Of a stretch of DNA of 64,000 bases, positions 21,821 through 30,023 are shown one piece after another; position 1 is the stretch's first letter; each line of letters starts with the position of its first letter. Location: the NCBI RefSeq assembly GCF_012927115.1, contig NZ_JABBFY010000002.1, positions 620,001-684,000 of the forward strand. The letters are read 5' to 3'. The position numbers and the translations under genes were made by a program. Under the pieces are notes generated by a model. That model was not told the DNA's origin. It was given only the letters and a program-made list of their open reading frames with translations, and made no database searches. The stretch is from Sphingomonas sp. G-3-2-10 (GTDB lineage Bacteria; Pseudomonadota; Alphaproteobacteria; Sphingomonadales; Sphingomonadaceae).

Positions 21821-22073
21821 GTCAGCCGATTTCGTCGGTCGGCCTAGCCTTATGTCCGGGCTGGCGAAAAGGCAGCGAATCGTTCGCTGCGACGCGGCTG
21901 GCCAGTCGTTCGGACGCTCAACGCTGGCTGCTGCCGCGCTGACGGGGCCGCCAAAGCTTTCTACTTCTGCGCCAGCCTGCGATGATAGCTGAATCCTGTT
22001 GCCGCGCTCGCATTTGCACTTCTCTTCCTTGCTCCCGACGCCGCGCATCCGCGCCGGCGAAAGGAGCATCGAC

Positions 22074-22622
22074 ATGTTCAAAGGGTTCGAGTTTCCGGTT
22101 CCTTACCGGCTGCGCCTGGGGGCGGCGGCGATGCTGTTCGCATCGCTGGCGGCCGGCCCGTCCTTCGCGCAGGAGGTCGGCGAGAACCGTGCTTGGCAGT
22201 TCGAGACGCCGCAGGATCTCGCCGCCCGCGCCGCGGTCGCCGACCTGATCGCGCGGACCCGCGCCGGCATCTATGCGGCACCGGTCTATAATACGACGAT
22301 CGCCCGCCAGTATAACTGCTCGGTCGCGGCCAGCGCGGTCGGCAATAGCGGCGCGCAAAGCGCCGTCGCCAACTCACCGACCGTGACCGGCGCCACTTCG
22401 GCAGCGACCGGCAATACGGGCACTGCATTTGGCGTTCCGCACGCCGACCTCGCCCTCGACCAGCGCAACAACGGACCCGTCGCATCGACTGCGATCGGTC
22501 CCACTGCGGCCACCGCTGACGGCCCGGTGTGGCAGGCGCTCAATTCCGCGCAGACCAATTCCGGCGATCAGCGCGCCAGCGTTCAGGGCAGCACCGCCTG
22601 CGGGTTCGGAGCGCTCAACTGA
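22074..22622 (+). CDS. hfaA: Holdfast-anchor protein HfaA-like
   Basis: A 182-residue exported protein with a signal peptide ending near SLAAGPSFAQE. The mature part has Asn/Ala/Gly-rich segments (YNCSVAASAVGNSGAQSAVA, LNSAQTNSGDQRASVQGS) like curlin-type subunits. In Caulobacter HfaA, HfaB and HfaD anchor the adhesive holdfast to the envelope. The AAGGAG ribosome site is 8 bases before the start, and the stop shares a base with the next gene, whose product is the better-supported family member. The assignment leans on this context. No holdfast polysaccharide genes occur in the window. Confidence 0.6.
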   Translation: MFKGFEFPVPYRLRLGAAAMLFASLAAGPSFAQEVGENRAWQFETPQDLAARAAVADLIARTRAGIYAAPVYNTTIARQYNCSVAASAVGNSGAQSAVANSPTVTGATSAATGNTGTAFGVPHADLALDQRNNGPVASTAIGPTAATADGPVWQALNSAQTNSGDQRASVQGSTACGFGALN

Positions 22623-23941
22623 TGGCGACGCATCTCTTTCGCCACCCTGGTCGCCGGGCGCGCCTGCTGGTGTCTGTGCTTTTGCCGACGCTGGCAGGCT
22701 GCGTCAGCCTCAAACAGCAGCGCCTGGCGCCGGATGAGGAACCTGTGCTGCTCGGCGCCTCGGCGCGCGACAACCGCACACCGATGGATCCGGCCTTTGC
22801 CTGCTTTGGCGCTCAGCTAATGGCAGCACAGCGGCAGCCGCTGGTGATCGCGGTTGGCGACGTCCGGGACTTCACCGGCAAATATTCGGTCAATGAAGGC
22901 ACCGCCATCACCCAGGGCGGTGCGCTGATGGTCGCCTCCGCGCTCGGCAAGCTGGCCGGGCCGGTCACGCTGGCCGAGCGCTTCGATCCCACCATCGGCG
23001 AGCGCGAGCTGGGATATACCGACCGCCGCCAGCTCGGCGACGGCAGTGCGCATATCGTGAGGGGGGCCGGTGGCGCATCGAGTGTGCCCTGGCTGCCCTA
23101 TTATGGCGGCAGCATCGCCGCCTCGGACTATTACATCGTCGGCGGCATCACCGAGCTCAACTACAATATCCGCTCGGGCGGCGCCGAAGTCCGGGTCGGT
23201 CAGGTCGGTCCCAAGGCCCGCACCTATAACCAGTCGGTGGCGATCGATCTCAGGATTGTCGACACCCGCTCGCTGCTGGTCGCCCGGACGGTGAGCCTCA
23301 CCAAGCAGTTCACCGGCTATGAGGTCGGCTTCAACACCTTCCGCTTCTTCGGCTCCCAGCTATTCGACGTGAACATCGGCGCGAAAGGGCAGGAGCCGCT
23401 CCAGCTAGGCATCCGGACAACGCTCGAGGAAGCGACGATGCGGCTGGTCGGCGCGGTTGCCCGGGTCGATCCCCAGAGCTGCATCGCGATGCAGTCGTGG
23501 AATCCCGCGACCACGCTTCCGCCCATCGGTTTCGCCGAGCGCGCTGCCCCACTTGTCAAGAGCGCCGCCCTGGCGGCGCAGGCGCTCAACACCGCCGCGC
23601 AGACAATTCCGGGAAGCGGCGACGGGGTAGCGCTGATGTTCGAGCCGGGGTCGTCCGACCTCGGCGGCTCGGCGTTGGCCGTGCTCGACCGCGTCGCCGG
23701 CGCCGCGCGGACGGGCCCGGTCGAGCTGCGGATCGCGGCGCGCGACGGGGAAGTGCTCGAGCCGGCCAATCGCGACGCGCTTACCGACCAACGCATCGCG
23801 GCGGTGGTCGCGGCGCTCGCCGCCCGCGGGGTCGGCAAGGCCGGCATCGCGCTGCGCTGGCGGCCAGCCCCGACCGACACGACCCTGCACCGGGGCGAAG
23901 CCGGCGCGCAGACCCTCGCTCGTCTCCGCATCGGCGGCTGA
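22622..23941 (+). CDS. hfaB: HfaB-like CsgG-family outer-membrane lipoprotein with C-terminal OmpA-like domain
   Basis: A 439-residue lipoprotein (lipobox LAGC, Cys27) with a CsgG domain at about residues 60-290: RQPLVIAVGDVRDFTGKYSV, GGALMVASALGKLAGPVTLA, DYYIVGGITELNYNIRSGGA, AIDLRIVDTRSLLVARTVSL and FRFFGSQLFDVNIGAKGQEP. CsgG forms the outer-membrane pore that exports curli subunits, and HfaB does the same for holdfast anchors. The last 110 residues add an OmpA-like peptidoglycan-binding segment (LMFEPGSSDLGGSALAVLDR; NRDALTDQRIAAVVAALAAR). I know of no such fusion in HfaB. The TGATG overlap couples it to hfaA. Confidence 0.8.
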   Translation: MATHLFRHPGRRARLLVSVLLPTLAGCVSLKQQRLAPDEEPVLLGASARDNRTPMDPAFACFGAQLMAAQRQPLVIAVGDVRDFTGKYSVNEGTAITQGGALMVASALGKLAGPVTLAERFDPTIGERELGYTDRRQLGDGSAHIVRGAGGASSVPWLPYYGGSIAASDYYIVGGITELNYNIRSGGAEVRVGQVGPKARTYNQSVAIDLRIVDTRSLLVARTVSLTKQFTGYEVGFNTFRFFGSQLFDVNIGAKGQEPLQLGIRTTLEEATMRLVGAVARVDPQSCIAMQSWNPATTLPPIGFAERAAPLVKSAALAAQALNTAAQTIPGSGDGVALMFEPGSSDLGGSALAVLDRVAGAARTGPVELRIAARDGEVLEPANRDALTDQRIAAVVAALAARGVGKAGIALRWRPAPTDTTLHRGEAGAQTLARLRIGG

Positions 23942-24032
23942 GCGGTCCGATCCCTCACGACAAGGGAGGCGCCGACCCGACACCCCCGGAAACCCTTCGA
24001 CTGCCCACATCCCTTCCACCCGGAGTAACTTC

Positions 24033-27000
24033 ATGTCCCGCATCTCTAATTCCCGCACCAAATTGATGATCGGCGGCGCCACTGCCGCGCTTGCCGCCAT
24101 GCTTGCGGTCTCGCCTGCCGCCGCGCAGTCCAGCGACCAGGTCAGCGGCACGCGCGTCGCCGCCAGCCACCAGCGCGCCGACCATGTTCGCGCGCTTGCC
24201 GATACCAGCGGCTTCCAGAGCGTGGTGGCCGCACCTCCGGCCGATACCACCGACCTCGCGTTGCGCGACAATGCGGTGACCGCCTCGGTTCGCGTCAACC
24301 GCTCGGACAGCGACCTTGAAGTCGATTCAGCCGACCTGGGCGGCCAGCGCACCCCGGCCCGTTTCGCCTCTGGCAATGACGGTGTCGTCGCCGACGGCTC
24401 CGCGCTGCTGGTCACGACCCAGCATGGCATGTCCTCGACCGCGACTGCGCTCAGCACCGGCGGTGTGCTAGGCATCAACACCGATACCAGCCGCGGCAAC
24501 CGCATCGCGGTTGCCGGCAACCGGCTGGACGCCCAGGCGCTCGGCAACGATGCGGCTGCGTCGCTTTCGCTGGGCGGACTCCAGGATCCGGCCGCGGGCG
24601 GCATTCTCGGCTTCCAGTCGAACGACGCGCGATCGGCCGTCACGTCGACCGAAATGGCCGCTGTTCGCATCGGCGTGGGCGCGACCACCGGCAGCAACCT
24701 GGCGCTGACCGGCAATCTCCTCCGCGCGCTTGGCTATGGCAACGCCTTCTCGAGCGTGTTCACGGTCGACGATGCACGCGCTCTCGGCTCGGGCGAGGGC
24801 GGCCCCGCCTCGCTGGTCCCGCGCGCCTCCAATGGCGACCCGATCGTCTCGGCCACCTTCGCGACGCTCAGCGACCAGCAGCAGGACGGGGCGGTGACAG
24901 TGCGCGCCGGCGAGGATGACGGATCGGACCCGTTTCACCTCGTCGTGTTCGGCCAGCTCGCGCAGTCGAGCGCCCGGCATGACGGCAATTCACTCGTCGC
25001 CGGCGGCTATGGCAATCAGTCCGACAATGCGGTGTCGCTGCGAACCGGAACCGTCTCGGGAAGCGGCGCCGTCGCCAACCTCACCAATGTCCAGCGCACC
25101 GGCAATGCCGATATCGAGGCCAACACGGTCGGCGGAATGCGGACCAACATCCTTGGCGCGGCGACTGGCGCGCAGGCAACGCTCTCTTACCATGAGGTGC
25201 GCGCTGTCGCGATCGCCAATCTCGCCCAAGGCAACCAGATGAGTGTCGAGGGCATCGCCCTCGACACGTTCGGCCTCGAATCTGGGCCGGTCGGCACCGC
25301 CTCGAGCGGCTATGACGGCAGCTCGAGCGTGACCGCAGCGTTCAGCGTCCACAATGTCCAGGACTTCGGCACCGCCAATGTGGGTGCGGTCTCGACCAGC
25401 GCGCTCAAGCTCGGGGTGCTGGGGCCAGTCGAAGGATCGTCGGTCGCTGCCGACCGCAACCGGGTCAGCGTCGCTGCCACCGGCAACGGCGCGACCAACG
25501 GCCTCAGCCTCACCGCGCCGTTGCTTCGCACCAGCGCCGATCTCAACAATGTCCAGAGCGGCAATGGCGGGGTCCAGGTGGAAGCAGGCAACGGCCTCGC
25601 GCCGCTCGGCGTCGTCCTCGCGCTGCCCGCGACCGTGCTCGGCTCCGACCTTTCGGTCCGGGACAATGTCCTGGCGGGCACCGCGATCGGCAACTCGGCG
25701 TCGAACGGCTTGAGCGTGAGCGGCACCAGCCTCGCCAATGGCAGCGGCCATGACGAAGCGGTCTCGGGACCGCTCCTCAAGGGCTATGGCGCCGCCGCCG
25801 ACTATGCGCTGGCGAGCGGCCAGACGCTCGGCCTGTCCCGCGCGCTGGAAGACGCGGTCGGCATCGACAGCACCGTCGCCGGACGTTTCGGGATGCTCGG
25901 CGATTTCCGCACCTATGGCTCGGACTATCGCATCGAAGCCAACCGGGTCGCCGCGACGATCATCGGCAATAGTGTCGCCAACCGGCTGTCGGTCGAAGGG
26001 GTCAGCCGCGGCGAAATGAGCCTGCCGGCACCCGGCGTGGCCCTGTCCTCGGCCCAATATGGCGAGGTGATCGGCAAGGCGCATGCCTATCAGGCGCTGG
26101 TCGCGCCGGGATCGCTGGACAGCTCGAGCGTCTCGGTGAAAGGCAATTCCAACCGGGCTTATGCCGGGCTCAACGAGGCCGACAACCTGCTCTCGATCGA
26201 CGCCGTCACTGGGAGTACGCTCACCGGCCGCAACGCGCCGGTCTCCATCGGCAGCAGCGTCGCCGTCTCCGGCGACGACGTTCTCGGCAATCTCCAATTC
26301 GCCGGCGGCAGCATTTCCGCCGACGCCGTCACCTCGATCGAGAATGGCGATAGCGGCATCGGGCTGGCCGGCTCGCGCCTCGCAATCGAAGGCAATGCGA
26401 CCGCCGCCGAGGCCGTGGCGAACCGGGCGACGAACATCGTCGAGATCGATAGCGGGGGCACAAGCCCTGCCGCCGGGCTCGGCAATCTGCAGATCAACAC
26501 CGCGGCTGTCGGGGCAAATGCGTCGCTCGATGCCGGCTACCGCGTCTCGTACCATCCGGTCCTGCCGATGATCGGCGGCTCCTCGGTCTCGATCGCCGAC
26601 AATGCAACCAGCGCGCTGGCGCGCGGCAATGCCGCCGATAACCAGCTTGTCGTGCGGGCCGGCGGGGCGATGGCCGCGGCATCGGCCGAGGCCGGCAGGT
26701 ACGACCTTTGGGCGGATGCGGGCGCACCGCTGCTCAACGCCCAGACCAACTATGGCAGCGTCTTGGCCACCCCGTCGAACAGCCTGGTCGGTTCGGCCTT
26801 CAACGGACCGGTCGCCGCCATGGCCGACGCATCGATGACGATCGGCGGCAACAGCGTCTCGGCCGCCGCCTATGGCAATGTCGCGACCAATGCGGCGAGC
26901 CTGTCGGCCTTCGGGCAGCCGCGCAGCGTCTCGGTGGTCAGCAGCCAGACCAATTTCGGTCCGGTCACCGCGCTGGCGACCACCAACCAGCTGACCGTGC

Positions 27001-27104
27001 CGCTCGCCGCGATGACCAGCAGCCGCTTCGCCCTCACCGGCAACCAGGTGAGTGCGGTCGCGATCGGCAACCAGGCGACGAACACGATCACCAGCCTGCG
27101 CTGA
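24033..27104 (+). CDS. hfaD: HfaD-like large repetitive surface-anchor protein
   Basis: A 1023-residue exported protein (signal peptide to about residue 32, AVSPAAAQS) preceded by a GGAG ribosome site. The body is a long run of related units in which short Asn-containing turns recur: RIAVAGNRLDAQALGNDAAA, NLALTGNLLRALGYGNAFSS, NRVSVAATGNGATNGLSLTA and RFALTGNQVSAVAIGNQATN. The pattern (x-x-G-N-x-(V/L)-x-A-x-A-x-G-N-x-A-x-N) suggests stacked beta-strands of an amyloid-like or beta-helical fibre. HfaD in Caulobacter is much shorter. Position after hfaAB supports the name; the adhesive role is inferred. A strong hairpin follows. Confidence 0.7.
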   Translation: MSRISNSRTKLMIGGATAALAAMLAVSPAAAQSSDQVSGTRVAASHQRADHVRALADTSGFQSVVAAPPADTTDLALRDNAVTASVRVNRSDSDLEVDSADLGGQRTPARFASGNDGVVADGSALLVTTQHGMSSTATALSTGGVLGINTDTSRGNRIAVAGNRLDAQALGNDAAASLSLGGLQDPAAGGILGFQSNDARSAVTSTEMAAVRIGVGATTGSNLALTGNLLRALGYGNAFSSVFTVDDARALGSGEGGPASLVPRASNGDPIVSATFATLSDQQQDGAVTVRAGEDDGSDPFHLVVFGQLAQSSARHDGNSLVAGGYGNQSDNAVSLRTGTVSGSGAVANLTNVQRTGNADIEANTVGGMRTNILGAATGAQATLSYHEVRAVAIANLAQGNQMSVEGIALDTFGLESGPVGTASSGYDGSSSVTAAFSVHNVQDFGTANVGAVSTSALKLGVLGPVEGSSVAADRNRVSVAATGNGATNGLSLTAPLLRTSADLNNVQSGNGGVQVEAGNGLAPLGVVLALPATVLGSDLSVRDNVLAGTAIGNSASNGLSVSGTSLANGSGHDEAVSGPLLKGYGAAADYALASGQTLGLSRALEDAVGIDSTVAGRFGMLGDFRTYGSDYRIEANRVAATIIGNSVANRLSVEGVSRGEMSLPAPGVALSSAQYGEVIGKAHAYQALVAPGSLDSSSVSVKGNSNRAYAGLNEADNLLSIDAVTGSTLTGRNAPVSIGSSVAVSGDDVLGNLQFAGGSISADAVTSIENGDSGIGLAGSRLAIEGNATAAEAVANRATNIVEIDSGGTSPAAGLGNLQINTAAVGANASLDAGYRVSYHPVLPMIGGSSVSIADNATSALARGNAADNQLVVRAGGAMAAASAEAGRYDLWADAGAPLLNAQTNYGSVLATPSNSLVGSAFNGPVAAMADASMTIGGNSVSAAAYGNVATNAASLSAFGQPRSVSVVSSQTNFGPVTALATTNQLTVPLAAMTSSRFALTGNQVSAVAIGNQATNTITSLR

Positions 27105-27111
27105 TCCGCTC

Positions 27112-27140
27112 CTTCGGTCCCGCGCCCCCTGGGACCGAAG
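27112..27140 (+). terminator. Stem-loop after hfaD
   Basis: A perfect 10-bp stem (CTTCGGTCCC / GGGACCGAAG) with a 9-base loop begins 8 bases after the hfaD stop. No T run follows, so it may stabilise the 3' end or act with Rho. Confidence 0.65.
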
Positions 27141-27206
27141 ACCGGCGGGAAGGGTCGCCGCGCTCCCCCCTCGCGCGGCGGCCCTTCGAATCTTTGAAGG
27201 CGCCTC

Positions 27207-28106
27207 TCAGTGCGGCGGCAGCGGCCGGCCGTAGCGATGCGCAAGCATCTCCAGGAAGCGCCGCAGCGCGGCGCTGTCATTGTCCCGGCGCCAGTGGATC
27301 GCCTGTTCAAGATGCGTGGCACCGAACGCGTCATGCACGGGGCGCAGCACCAGTTCGTCATCCTCGCTTGCCACGCCGGTGGTGACGATGGCGGATCCGT
27401 TGCCGGCGAACGAGAACAGATTCTCGCGGCGCACGTCCTGGACCCGAACGCTGGGGCCAAAGCCCGGACCCGACAGACGCGAGGCGACCAGATCATTGAG
27501 GAAGGGACCGGGATCGACCTTGCTGATCACGAAAGTCACGCCGCGCAGGTCCGTCCAGAACAGAGGGTCGCGCGCGCATAGCGGGTCGCCCCGGGCAAGG
27601 CCGATCAACACCTGCTCGCTCCAGAATGACAGCGAGACGATGCCGGCGCGCTGCACTTGGCCGCTCAACACCGCGAAGTCGATCTGGTCGCGCTCCAGGG
27701 CGCCCAGCAGCCGCGTCCGACTGCGCTCGCGCGCGGCCAGCTCCACATCCGGCCAGGCCGCACGGAAGTCTCGAATTATTGCGGAGAGGTCGCCGCTGCC
27801 CAGCGACCCGTGAAAGCCGAACCGCAACAGCCCTGCGGTCCCCCGCGCGATCGCTGCGCAGTCCTGGTCGAGCGCGTCGATGTCCTCGACGATCTGGCGC
27901 GCCTTGCGCAGGACGCCGAGACCGGGGTCGGTAGGCACCACGCCCTGCGTCGAGCATCGGAACAACGCGACGCCCAGCCTGTCCTCGAGATAGTGGATGC
28001 GCTTGCTGAGCGTTGATTGCTTGATTCCGAACCGGGCAGCCGCTTGGCTGAAGCTGCCGCTATCGGCGGCAGCAAGCGCGTAGCGTAGCAAATGCACCTC
28101 GATCAT
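27207..28106 (-). CDS. LysR-family transcriptional regulator
   Basis: A 299-residue regulator with the N-terminal winged HTH (MIEVHLLRYALAAADSGSFS, QAAARFGIKQSTLSKRIHYL, EDRLGVALFRCSTQGVVPTD) and a periplasmic-binding-like effector domain from about residue 90 (GLLRFGFHGSLGSGDLSAII onwards). The start at 28106 fits the family; an upstream Met is out of family. Such proteins usually control a divergent gene, but the 493 bases on that side hold no recognisable gene, so its target is unclear. It is convergent with hfaD. Confidence 0.9.
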   Translation of the reverse strand: MIEVHLLRYALAAADSGSFSQAAARFGIKQSTLSKRIHYLEDRLGVALFRCSTQGVVPTDPGLGVLRKARQIVEDIDALDQDCAAIARGTAGLLRFGFHGSLGSGDLSAIIRDFRAAWPDVELAARERSRTRLLGALERDQIDFAVLSGQVQRAGIVSLSFWSEQVLIGLARGDPLCARDPLFWTDLRGVTFVISKVDPGPFLNDLVASRLSGPGFGPSVRVQDVRRENLFSFAGNGSAIVTTGVASEDDELVLRPVHDAFGATHLEQAIHWRRDNDSAALRRFLEMLAHRYGRPLPPH

Positions 28107-28599
28107 GCCCGCTCCTGCGCACGCCGTTGCGCCGCTATACGGACTGGCGATCACGCCCCTGCAGCATCCTTTGCAACCGATCGTGCGACCATTCCAAGAA
28201 ATGGGGTGGCATTTTCATAGATGGATTTACAGGTGGCAGTTTGCACGCACGTCCGGAGTTGGGCCGCTAGCTGACAGTCCGTTTTCAGTCCGGCGATCTC
28301 GATAGCCGCCAACCGCCCCTTACGACCCTAATCCTTGCCATTCAGCGCAACTGGCTGCGGCTTGAAAGCGACCGTGCAACAAGATGAGCAATGCGGTTGC
28401 GCGGATAAACTCTCGATCGGGATCGCTGCGGACGACCGTTCCTGGGTCGGTGGCGGTGTCTTCGCTCTAGTCACGGCTTCCTGAAGGCAGAGATCGGTGC
28501 GCGGTGCGTCAACGGCCATCCGTGGCGGCAAGGGGTGCCAAACCTACCAATGGTTTGACGGTATTGGAGGTCGTCCCGCCGACGGCAACGGCGGAATAA
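28107..28599. other. Intergenic region; degenerate repeat at 28251-28291
   Basis: No gene is supported. Around 28251-28291 lie GTCCGGAGTTGGGCCGCTAG and GACAGTCCGTTTTCAGTCC, related to the dispersed repeat. A minus-strand frame (28328-28531) contains the Cys-rich tail HCSSCCTVAFKPQP but lacks a convincing start or family, so it may be a remnant. Confidence 0.5.
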
Positions 28600-29073
28600 T
28601 CAGAGCCAGCGCCGAACCTCTACTTTATAGCGCCCGTAGTCGTCGCCGAACTTCGCTTCGAGATATCTCTCTTCGCGGGCAATCACCTGCGTCTGGATCG
28701 CGATCAGCACCAACGGGAGTAAGGCGAAGGCGATCGGCCCGTCGAAGCCGATCGCAAGGCCGGCATAGACAAGCGCCATGCCCAGATACATGGGATTACG
28801 AGTCCACTGATAAGGACCGGTTGTGGCGATGTGGGTCACTGGCTGCGACGGCGAAATATTGGTGCCCAGCCGCCGGAACAGCCCCGCCGCCGCAACCATT
28901 ATCGCCGCGCCTGCGACAACCAGTGGCGCCCCCGTTGCGGCCAGCAGCCGCCAGCCAATGCCGAAAGAATGCAAGTTGACGGATCGCTCTGCCGCCAGCC
29001 CCAGCAGCAGCGCTCCCAGATAGACGAAGGGCGGAGGGAAGCCTACGCCCGCGCTGTCCGGTTCGGTGGCCAT
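28600..29073 (-). CDS. Isoprenylcysteine carboxyl methyltransferase/phospholipid methyltransferase-family protein
   Basis: A 157-residue inner-membrane protein with four hydrophobic segments and the conserved SAM-binding region at the C-terminal side: PVTHIATTGPYQWTRNPMYL, then GMALVYAGLAIGFDGP and the tail EERYLEAKFGDDYGRYKVEV. The family methylates small hydrophobic or phospholipid substrates at the membrane; this substrate is unknown. MATEPDSAG at 29073 has a GGGAG site. It follows a flavoprotein gene by 14 bases and is probably co-transcribed with it. Confidence 0.8.
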   Translation of the reverse strand: MATEPDSAGVGFPPPFVYLGALLLGLAAERSVNLHSFGIGWRLLAATGAPLVVAGAAIMVAAAGLFRRLGTNISPSQPVTHIATTGPYQWTRNPMYLGMALVYAGLAIGFDGPIAFALLPLVLIAIQTQVIAREERYLEAKFGDDYGRYKVEVRRWL

Positions 29074-29087
29074 GCTCATCTCCCGAG

Positions 29088-29984
29088 CTAAGCGCTCAGC
29101 ATCGACTGCTGGGCGAATATACCCGCCATCGCGCCTTGCCACGAAGCAGTGGTGACCGAAGGAAGCTGCGGGTTGGTCAGGTCGCCCGCGGCGTAGATGC
29201 CGGGCACGCTGGTCTCGCGGCGCTCGTCGACCTTGAGGACGATACCGAGGGGCGTGTCGGCCGTGGCGAGGTCCAGTGATTCATGCAGGCTTGCGGACGG
29301 CCTGTTGCGCGGATGCGCGAATAGGATGTCTACCGAAACCTTGGAGCCGGTATCGAGCGCGACGATTGCATTATGTTCTCCGTGATGGCCGATTTCGGCG
29401 ATCCGGCCATCGACGACAGCTACCTTGCGACGCGCCAGGTCGGTCCGGATATCGGCCGGAATGTCGTGGCCATCAGCCAAGACCGTCAGCCTGTCGGTCC
29501 AATCGCGGAACAGCCTGACCTGATTGTGCGACTGCGGCCCGGACCAGACGAGGCCCCAATGCTGATCGGCGACTTCGAAGCCGTCGCAATAGGGGCAGGG
29601 TATGACGGACCTGCCCCAGCTTTTGGCAAAGCCCGGAACATCGGGCATCTGGTCGACGACGCCATAGCTCAGGATCAGACGGCGTGCGCCAAGGCTTTCG
29701 CCGCTGTCGGTGAGGACGGAGAAGTTGTCGATGGTGCCGGAGATGCTTTCGGCTCGGGCATGGACCAGCCTGATCGCCGGATAGCGGCCGATCTGTTGCC
29801 GCGCCTCTGCCAAGATATCCAGCGGTGGTTTGTGATCATGGCCGAGCATGCCATGAGAATGGCCGGCGAAGCGGTTGCGCGGCAGGCCGGTATCGAGAAC
29901 GGTGACCTTGCGGCGGGCGCGGCCGAGCTGCAGCGCGGCGGAGAGGCCGGCAAAGCTGCCGCCGATGATGATGACGTCGTTCAT
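29088..29984 (-). CDS. Thioredoxin-reductase-like FAD/NAD(P) oxidoreductase
   Basis: A 298-residue flavoprotein with the FAD Rossmann motif IIGGSFAGLSAALQLGRARR at the N-terminus, a redox CPYCDG motif at about residue 140, and the C-terminal FAD-binding GIYAAGDLTNPQLPSVTTAS. In this subfamily CPYCDG replaces CATC of classical TrxB. It may reduce a small partner or detoxify a compound; the partner is unknown. It lies between the outer-membrane-factor gene and the methyltransferase gene on the same strand. A second member is at 59153-60067. The GGAG site is 6 bases before the start. Confidence 0.88.
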   Translation of the reverse strand: MNDVIIIGGSFAGLSAALQLGRARRKVTVLDTGLPRNRFAGHSHGMLGHDHKPPLDILAEARQQIGRYPAIRLVHARAESISGTIDNFSVLTDSGESLGARRLILSYGVVDQMPDVPGFAKSWGRSVIPCPYCDGFEVADQHWGLVWSGPQSHNQVRLFRDWTDRLTVLADGHDIPADIRTDLARRKVAVVDGRIAEIGHHGEHNAIVALDTGSKVSVDILFAHPRNRPSASLHESLDLATADTPLGIVLKVDERRETSVPGIYAAGDLTNPQLPSVTTASWQGAMAGIFAQQSMLSA

Positions 29985-30023
29985 GATGCGCTCCGGATTG
30001 TGGATCAAGGGGCTTGGTTTGGC

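Noticed and set aside
24990..26555. 521-codon minus-strand frame over hfaD
   Set aside because: No start context or domain; it mirrors the repeat units of hfaD.
24033..27104. Repeated motifs in hfaD considered as a possible CRISPR or tandem DNA repeat array
   Set aside because: The periodicity is at the protein level with diverged bases and an open frame throughout; there are no constant repeats with equal spacers. No CRISPR array is visible anywhere in the window.
28190..28210. A 16-base match (ATTCCAAGAAATGGGG) between 28192 and 55616
   Set aside because: One identical 16-mer pair is expected about once or less often by chance in 64 kb; the flanks do not match.
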